Assembly: GCF_023053635.1 (NCBI RefSeq)
Contig: NC_086180.1
Coordinates: 89,133,447 to 89,197,446, forward strand
DNA from: Elgaria multicarinata webbii
Lineage: Eukaryota > Chordata > Lepidosauria > Squamata > Anguidae
DNA: 64,000 nt
Reading direction: 5' to 3'
Below, one piece after another: positions 56,961 through 64,000 of the stretch (position 1 is its first letter; every line of letters starts with the position of its first letter). The position numbers and the translations under genes are program-made. The notes under the pieces were generated by a model, which saw nothing but the letters and a program-made list of their open reading frames with translations, did no database searches and was not told the origin of the DNA.

Positions 56961-59637
56961 CAGGGGATAGAATCACGATAAACCACTGTGACTCCACTTC
57001 CCCCACCCCCAGTGGTGTTTTTTTTGCACAAAACAGTATTAAAATATTTAATCGCTGTAACTAAGCCTTTCTCTATGTTTCGTATGTGATGTTAGACTCG
57101 GCGAACTGTTGTAACTTAGATGTAAACTGTGTATCAATAAGGGCAGGCCACCTCTCTGTTTATGAGTCATCATAAATGTCATCCGAAGTCACCATTTTAT
57201 GACTCGTTTAACACACAATGCCCCAGCTGCCATTTTTTGTATTGGTTTCGCCCTCCCCCAGTGCCAGTTTGTGAATGGCTGCAAGTGGTGGATCTTGAGA
57301 CTGGGCAAAAAAAAGGAAAAAGTAGATGCATCAAGATAAGTCTGCCCAGGCCGGTTTTAGAGGGAAACAAGATATTAATTAGGCTACTGAAGAAAGTGCT
57401 GTACAGGTTTTCTATTCTGTAGTTAATATTAGAAAATAAACAGAGACCAGTAAAGTTGAAATCCATCCGTCCTCTGTATAGCTCTTTTCAGTTCAATATA
57501 ATACATTAAACCTCATTTGACATACCTCCCCACATCTTCAGCTGTTCATTAGGAGTAAGTAAGAGTCAGAGCTTTCCTCTACTTATGGGCTATGATCATA
57601 TTCGTACTGATGATTATCCATTCAGTTATATTACTTATGCCTAGCTGGACAAGTTGACCGCATACAGAAAAAATCCCAATATCTATAAATTAGCATATTT
57701 GAATGGATGTTATCAAGTATCTGGTATGGACTCTTGTTTAAGAAATACCTGAAATCCAAATGGAAAATGATTTAAATTAGGCTTTTCTCTTCGGTGATTT
57801 AAATATTTGATGTAAACTGCCTTGAATTCATTCACTCCTCACAGCTCATGCCCTGTTCTAAGGCTTGATGACCTATTCTGCAACTGATTACTTTTCAATG
57901 TGCTTTTGAAGCATTAGATGTCTTTTTGCTTTTCATCCTAATAGGCAAATGCACTCCTTAATACTGTACATTTAGAATTTTAAAAATGATAGTCTAGTTA
58001 TAGAGATGTTCAAACATTTGACTGGATTCTAATGTCAAATCAGGCCATGGTTTAGCATGAGGTTTGAATTAATAAAGCATGGTTTTCGCTAGTTTGGCAA
58101 GGTCCACAGCTTTGCTATGGAGGTCTTTGATATAAATGCCAAATTTTAGGGGCATTTTGGTGATGGAGGAGGGGAGCGCATGCAAGGAGCCGAGTGTTAC
58201 TGAGGCTGATTCCGGAATACCCAGGATTGAGCTGAGGTACTTTTCTGAAGAAGATTCAGAATCTTTGATATTGCACAGCATTGAACGGAGGGGGTTTATA
58301 TGGGCTAGTTCCATGCAGTGTGACCCTGAAGCTTTTTTTACTCACTGAATAATATTCAGTACAAGTATTGTGCGTGTTCATGTTAATCTTATTTGTGGTC
58401 AGCACTGCCTATTAGATGTTTTTCTTAACCAGCAGGTGGAGTCTACGTGTATGAAACATATACAAAATCTATTTAAAAATGGTGTTGTAAAGTTAGCTTT
58501 GACTGCATCCTACTGGGAACTCAAATGATCTGATACAAGCCTGTGGAAAACATTGATTTACACCACAAAGGAGCCGTATAGATCCAATGATTAGTATAAA
58601 TGTTTCCTTAGAGAGCAATCTGACCAGTAGCAGTTGGTTTTTAGAAATAATTTGTTTGTTTCTACTAAATACAGCTCAGCCAGGAAAGATCTTACAAATG
58701 TGGATGCTGCACATGTTTGTCAGGGGAGACAAGGAGGGGAGAGGGAATGTCTTAATTGGCTGGACAACCACAGATAGCACTTATTTGTATGCTCTAGTTA
58801 TTCTTAATTGGTACACGGGGCTGTTAGTAATTTTTGGAGATTTGTTGTAAGGCTTGGAGTTAAACTAAATGTGACTGAAACAGTATGTGTTTGTGTATAA
58901 AAACAACCAACCTTCATCACATAGAAGGGTGGGGTGATTTTTCTTTTTTTCTTTTTTAAACAACGAAAGGGGTGTGCTTGTAGGGCATAAAGATCCCTCT
59001 GCCTGCCACTTATCCCCCCATAGTTCCTTCCCCAAGTGATTTTCACTCAGTTGAGGTCACTTCCAATACTGGAATTCAGAAAAGCACTTGGGGAGAAAAA
59101 CTGTGGCAGAGGAAGGTGTGAGAAGATCCTGTACTAGTTTTACTGTTAAAATCGGACTACCCACGTACCCTTATTTAGGTGATTGGGAACTGTGCCACAT
59201 TATGTCTAGTTTGGCTCTTAGAAGTGCTAGCCTCTTAGATAGGGAAAGGGTCCAGTAGGCAATATTATGGACCCCGGAACATTGGTGTAATGATCCACTG
59301 CCATTAAGATTGCTAATATACTTCTAAGCAATCAAGAAATGGCCCAAAGTTTGAAAATACTATTTCCTGTAATAAATTGAATTTAGACTAAACTGGAGTT
59401 ATACTATGCAAAAAGCTGAGATTATAGTAGTACTTACATCTGTATGCTAAGGGATACCTTTACTTTGTATTAGTCTAGAGCATTTAAAGAAAAGTAATTT
59501 AACAGATGTTTATGTATTTGAATATTTTGTAAAATTGCTATTTTATAATAAGACCTCTTGCCATAATTCCCCCCCCTCCGGTTTTATCTTGCTAATATGT
59601 GGCAAGCGTCAATTTGTAGGAGAACCAATCACGCAAT
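56961..59637. other. TAPT1 intron 3 sequence, nothing recognised
   Basis: Unassigned. Short ATGG-rich phrases near 58030-58090 may be decayed palindromic repeats. Confidence 0.4.
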
Positions 59638-60121
59638 GACCTGGTTTGCACATAATGCTAACCCATGATTTATTTAACCCATGGCTAACCCAGGGTTCAT
59701 TTCCTTATCCAGGTTTTTTATCTTGCAGAAGTTGGAACAAACCATTGGTTTCTCAATTACTGGGTTGTTTGCTTTCCTTCACCTTTGCCCACTCCCTCCC
59801 TGTATCCCAAATGCCTTTGCAGCACTGTACCATTGATATATTGAGTAGCTTTTTTTTAAGCACTCTTGCCCACCGCCTCTATAGCCTGGCGAAACAACCT
59901 ATGAACAATCACAGTTCTGAGCTTACATGTAATGACAAATCTATGCTCTAGACAACCCAGATCTCACAATCAAGTACAAACCATGGGCTCTCTTTCTGGG
60001 TTTTTCCATCGTTAATAAACCATAGTTTGTTAGCATGGCTAGGTTCACACATCACTACAACCCAGATTTCAACTATTCATGGTTTAGCTAAACTATGGGT
60101 AGCATTATGTGTGAACCACGT
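59638..60121. mobile_element. Family F MITE (about 484 bp)
   Basis: Inverted ends TGACCTGGTTTGCACATAAT / complement TGACGTGGTTCACACATAAT, continuing into GCTA on both sides. The interior has AACCCATGG and ACCATGGGC words in both orientations. No clear target duplication was found. Confidence 0.7.
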
Positions 60122-60584
60122 CAGTGTCTGGAATCTACATGTGTAGATACTTTAATTGTGTGCTTTATTTCATGATCTCCCTTTAGAACACTTAACTGCC
60201 ATAGCTCATTCCCAATAAATCACTTTAAATTTCATTGACTTCTCAAGTGAAAAGATATACAATATGCCATGAACAAAGTTTGTTAAACATCTACTTGCTG
60301 ATCACATTTTGGATTTTCTGGTTCAGTTCTTAGAATAGAGATTGACCTTGTGAATTCAGAAAGTTTATGGAGATTTTGTGCTTGCAGCAAAACAGTTTGC
60401 TTGCTCTCCTCTTGCAAATCACTTTCAATGACCTTTTAATATGACAAATGGAAAATAAATAATCTGAATGGCCCATACTAAAGAGCTAAGTCAATCCTAA
60501 TTTGACTGGTGGCAAGACCTGCAGTAACATGCAACTTTTGTTCTATATAGCCACAAAGGCTTCCAGAACAACATACTTATGATC

Positions 60585-60740
60585 TATAAATTTATTAGAT
60601 TGTAAGCCTATGCGGCAGGGTCTTGCTATTTACTGTGTATAATCTGTACAGCACCATGTACACTGATGGTGCTATATAAATAAATAATAATAATAATAAT
60701 AAAACAAGGCAGTCCTTGTCCACAGGCTTGCAATCTAAAT
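60585..60740 (+). mobile_element. LINE/SINE 3' tail pair, facing each other
   Basis: TTAGATTGTAAGCCTATGCG...GGTGCTATATAAATAAAT with (AATA)n is followed at once by ACAGGCTTGCAATCTAAATG, the complement of the same beginning. Two related 3' ends in opposite orientation. Confidence 0.55.
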
Positions 60741-61085
60741 GAAACTACACAAAAGAAAAAGGGATGGAGGAGGAAGAGGAAAAAACTCAGGTGTCAATTC
60801 TAAGAAGTTAAATATTAGTTCTTTTAATGATCTGCTGGAATTGAAACAGTTCAAGAACAGGAGGAGCTGGCTGGTCTCTCAGCAGATCTCACGGGTGGCC
60901 CGGCTTCCCATCTCTCCCTTGCGATCTGATTGAATGGCTGTTGCCATGTATCACTGGAGGGACAGAAGGCCCAATGGTGTACGATTTGATGCAAAAGTAG
61001 CTTTGTAATCAGTGGCTTGGGGGCTTATGTCAGTCAGCAAATGTATCAAATGTACTGTTTATTTTGTGTGCTTTATATATTTCAG

Positions 61086-61248
61086 TGATAGGCGTTTGCT
61101 GCAGCCTGCTCAGGTGTGTGATATATTCAAAGGAGTTATACTGGTAATCTGCTACTTCATGATGCACTATGTTGATTATTCTATGATGTACCACCTTATA
61201 AGAGGGCAGTCTGTCATTAAACTCTACATCATCTATAATATGCTTGAG
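61086..61248 (+). CDS. TAPT1: TAPT1 exon 4
   Basis: Acceptor TATTTCAG (ending 61085), donor GTAAGT (61249). Completes Arg and codes DRRLLQPAQVCDIFKGVILV, ICYFMMHYVDYSMMYHLIRG and QSVIKLYIIYNMLE (residues 174-228). The LLQPAQVCDI loop and the following hydrophobic helix are hallmarks of the family. Phase 2 in, phase 0 out. Confidence 0.97.
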
Positions 61249-61744
61249 GTAAGTCAATAGGCATCAGAAGAACTATGGTCAAAGCATGATTTCTTCCTAG
61301 ACATATCAGAAAACATTGCTGTAAAAGCCTTGATCTCGAATGTCTTTTCTGCCATGTTAAAAGTAAAATTCTGTTTTTCTTAAACAATGACAAGCAATAA
61401 ATACATTTGTATGTAACTGTTTTAGTTTCTTTTAGAATGTGTAAGTAGCCAAAATTGAAGTCTACTTATTGAAAAACAAAACAACCCTCAAACCAAAAAT
61501 ATGATCCAATGCAGTAATAGATACATTCATAGCTCAATTCCTAGGAGCATTAAAAATATTGTGAAGGGTCATAAAAGGTACTTCAGGTGTGCTCAAGGAT
61601 TTTAAGATGGCCTGTGGGATTTTGACTTTAATTCGGTGAATAGCAGACCCCATGTCATAAAATAGACTGCTTTTCAAAGTCCTTCAGCAACACAGCTGAT
61701 TAGCCATTAGTAGTAGCAGAAGAGTTATGCTTCCACTGAAAGTG

Positions 61745-61898
61745 CAGGAAGGTATACATGAGAGTCATCCTTGTAGTAACCCTGTGAGGTAAATTAGGTT
61801 GACAGTGACTGGTCCAAGGTTGAGCATGAAACTGAACTCAGGCCTCCCTAGTTCAAGTATTCTCTTCTATCCAATCTGCCATGCTGGCTCTCTCTCTG
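61745..61898 (-). mobile_element. tRNA-derived squamate SINE, reverse copy
   Basis: Complement begins GAGAGCCAGCATGGCAGATT and ends around TTACCTCACAGGGTTACTAC, the same SINE type as 46426-47130 without the tail. Confidence 0.75.
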
Positions 61899-62201
61899 TT
61901 CAAGAAATGCAACTCCAAAGCTTCCTTGGCCATGCATAACTAGTTCCATGGTCCTTTGGATTAGAGCTGATAATAAACTGCTACTTCTTGAGTCAGGAGT
62001 TACAAATCTCTGGAAGCATGTAGTACTATTTAACATGTAGCGCTGTGAGGTCTTATCTATTCAGGACCCAATCGAAGTAGATTCTTTGGATTGCCAAGAT
62101 GAAACTAGACTACTTGTGAAAAGAATGACAGTTTATTGATAGAAAAATGCAGAATGAAGAAAGCTCACACATCTCTTCACAAATGCTCTCTCTCTCTCTA
62201 G

Positions 62202-62337
62202 GTAGCTGATCGACTGTTTTCATCGTTTGGTCAAGATATCTTGGATGCTCTTTACTGGACAGCTACAGAACCAAAGGAGAGAAAAAGGGCACACATAGGC
62301 GTGATTCCCCATTTTTTCATGGCAGTGCTGTATGTCT
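62202..62337 (+). CDS. TAPT1: TAPT1 exon 5
   Basis: Acceptor with a CTCTCTCTCTCTAG tract (ending 62201); donor GTATCC (62338), weaker than the others. Codes VADRLFSSFGQDILDALYWT, ATEPKERKRAHIGVIPHFFM and AVLYV plus one base (residues 229-274). Phase 0 in, phase 1 out. Confidence 0.97.
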
Positions 62338-62857
62338 GTATCCTTTTGTGTCAGAATTGCAATTCTTTTTCATGTTTGCACCTGCTAAAATAATAATAAG
62401 AACCCTCACATAGCACCCTCGAACTCATGTGTTTTTTTTAAATAATAATAATAATGCTACAAACCTGGTAAGTGTGCTTGAGATTTTGTGAAATTGTGCC
62501 AGTGTATTCCTTCTCATTAACATAAGAAGTAGAACTGTGGATTTAAAAAATAGATTGAAATGCTCTTGTGTGGCAAAATTTGAGATTTGACTGTTCACTT
62601 TCACCAGTCTTACAAACCAATCTACACCTGTTGCTGTTTCATAAAATAGTTTATTGGCCCACAGCTCCTTGCACATGTATATTAGTTGTTTGTGACCTTA
62701 GAGCAAAAATGAACTTTTTGAAAGCTGAAATCCCCGACTCAGCATAGATGTTGACTTTTCAAGCCTGTACTATATGCGCCCTAATAGGACTTACGAAGCA
62801 AGTGTCTGTAAACAAATATTAAAAACTAGTTTCTAATAGCTTCTGTAAACTGTTCTA

Positions 62858-63091
62858 CCCTGTTTCCCCGAAAATAAGACAGTGTCTTATATTAATTTTT
62901 GCTCCGAAAGATGCGCTAGGTCTTATTTTCAGGGGATGTCTTATTTTTCCATGAAGAAGAATATGGTACACATTTATTGTTGAACAAAAAAAAAGGTCAT
63001 ATTTTCGGGGGGATGCCTTATATTACAGCGAGAGGCAAAACTGGAAGTAGGTCTTATTTTCGGGGGATGTCTTACTTTCGGGGAAACAGGG
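62858..63091. mobile_element. Tc1/mariner-type MITE (234 bp)
   Basis: Ends CCCTGTTTCCCCGAAAATAA and (complement) CCCTGTTTCCCCGAAAGTAA, flanked by TA on both sides (62856-62857 and 63092-63093). The interior repeats GTCTTATTTTCAGGGGATG. A TA duplication with ends of this kind is typical of Tc1/mariner non-autonomous elements. It sits in intron 5. Confidence 0.8.
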
Positions 63092-63315
63092 TAGTTCAGA
63101 TTGAAAATGCACTTTAATATCTTCAATTTGAATATTGTCATTGCACCTTATTTCTTTCTAAGGGATAGAAATACGCACATCTTGATAATTGTATGTAAAA
63201 ATCTTTATGGTTGTAGTCTTTGCTCTGGATGGGTGGGTTCAGGTGCCATGTGTGACACTGCTTTTGAACTGATCAGAAGAAAAAGAAACAAACCCATGAG
63301 AGAAGTGTGCTTTTC

Positions 63316-63388
63316 ATGGTTTAAATTTTGTGAACCACCCAGAGAGCTTCGGCTATTGGGCGGTATAAAAATGTAATAAATAAATAAA
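63316..63388 (+). mobile_element. L2 LINE 3' tail fragment
   Basis: GTGAACCACCCAGAGAGCTT, then CGGCTATTGGGCGGTATAAA and (ATAA)n, almost identical to the end of the L2 at 1550-1620, so probably a recent 5'-truncated insertion. Confidence 0.92.
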
Positions 63389-63429
63389 AGTGTTTTTGGT
63401 TTCAGGGAAGGAAGCCTGCATTTTTTCGT

Positions 63430-63570
63430 TGGATTTTATTTATTTATTTGTAACATTTCTATACTGCTGATTATAATAAAATCTCTCAGTGGTTCACAAC
63501 ACTAGAGTACAATAATAAAATACAATGATAAAACATATCATAAAAACACAGTACTAAAGCATCTCCCAAA
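63430..63570 (-). mobile_element. L2 LINE 3' tail fragment, reverse
   Basis: TTTATTTATTTATTTGTAAC then ATTTCTATACTGCTGATTAT, AAAATCTCTCAGTGGTTCAC is the complement of a diverged L2 tail. Confidence 0.75.
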
Positions 63571-63918
63571 ACAATAAAAGAGCAGTGCAATGGGACAGCA
63601 GAATGGAGTGGCATAGTTGATTTATTTAAGGCCCAGGGAAGGCCTAGATGAACAAGTGTGGTAGTACAGCCTTATTAGTTAATTATTGAATCTTCTCTTG
63701 GAAATGATTGGAATCATGTAATGAGCATGGGTGATGTAACTGCATGCTTAAATCAGTAGTTAAGAAAAAAAGTAAGAGTTACAGCATAGTATAGCAGGCT
63801 GAAATTTGAAAGTCTGCTTTGATTGTTTTTGGGAGGGGGGAAATCTTAAAATTCCAAAAAATATACAGAGCAGTGATATTTTCTTATAAAAGCCTTTTCC
63901 TTAACATACTGACTACAG

Positions 63919-64000
63919 TTTTGCATGCTATCCTTATAATGGTCCAAGCAACAACACTTAATGTAGCCTTCAACTCCCACAACAAATCACTTCTTACTAT
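63919..64000 (+). CDS. TAPT1: TAPT1 exon 6 (cut by window end)
   Basis: Acceptor GACTACAG (ending 63918). With the last base of exon 5 it codes FLHAILIMVQATTLNVAFNS and HNKSLLT (residues 274-301), the conserved loop and membrane-entry region after the ALYWTATEP segment. No stop; the gene continues to the right. Confidence 0.96.

Overview
This is vertebrate nuclear DNA, most likely from a squamate reptile (lizard or snake). Evidence for this: one split gene with GT-AG introns, a CpG-rich first exon, many CR1 and L2 LINE copies, tRNA-derived SINEs of the kind found in squamates, and dense short DNA transposons. Nothing prokaryotic is present.

The only host gene I can support is TAPT1, on the + strand. 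Exon 1 (coding 15448-15718) lies in a CpG island. Exons 2-6 follow at 38512-38642, 45992-46110, 61086-61248, 62202-62337 and 63919-64000, where the window ends inside exon 6. The splice phases join perfectly and give about 300 codons, roughly the N-terminal half of the protein. Introns 1-5 are about 22.8, 7.3, 15.0, 1.0 and 1.6 kb.

The 15 kb upstream of TAPT1 is intergenic and dominated by transposons. It holds a well-preserved L2 LINE at the left edge (RT frame open to its stop at 1400), a CR1 broken by later insertions, a hAT element with a transposase remnant (6081-6984), and a second L2 (about 7300-9170, minus).

The most striking content is a family of short palindromic DNA transposons. 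Their terminal inverted repeats look like GGCC-N-TRGCTAGACC, and the target duplications are always 3 bp. They occur as about 770-bp, 480-bp, 140-bp and 116-bp forms that share an internal core. Two further families (TIRs reading ..TCTACACC.. and ..GGATCTACAC..) share the GGCC ends and 3-bp duplications. I count fourteen members in 64 kb. The longer forms carry a conserved ATG followed by a splice-donor consensus.

Other notable structures: a 2,580-bp hAT-type element (26213-28792) with three internal tandem arrays, nested in a second hAT; a SPIN/URR1-like hAT MITE with a perfect 8-bp duplication (40285-40585); a 3.5-kb insertion in a CR1 that contains a long inverted duplication and an isolated C2H2 zinc-finger unit; and a possible frame-breaking cryptic exon in TAPT1 intron 3. 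Assignments to repeat families rest on recognised sequence and ends, not on database searches.
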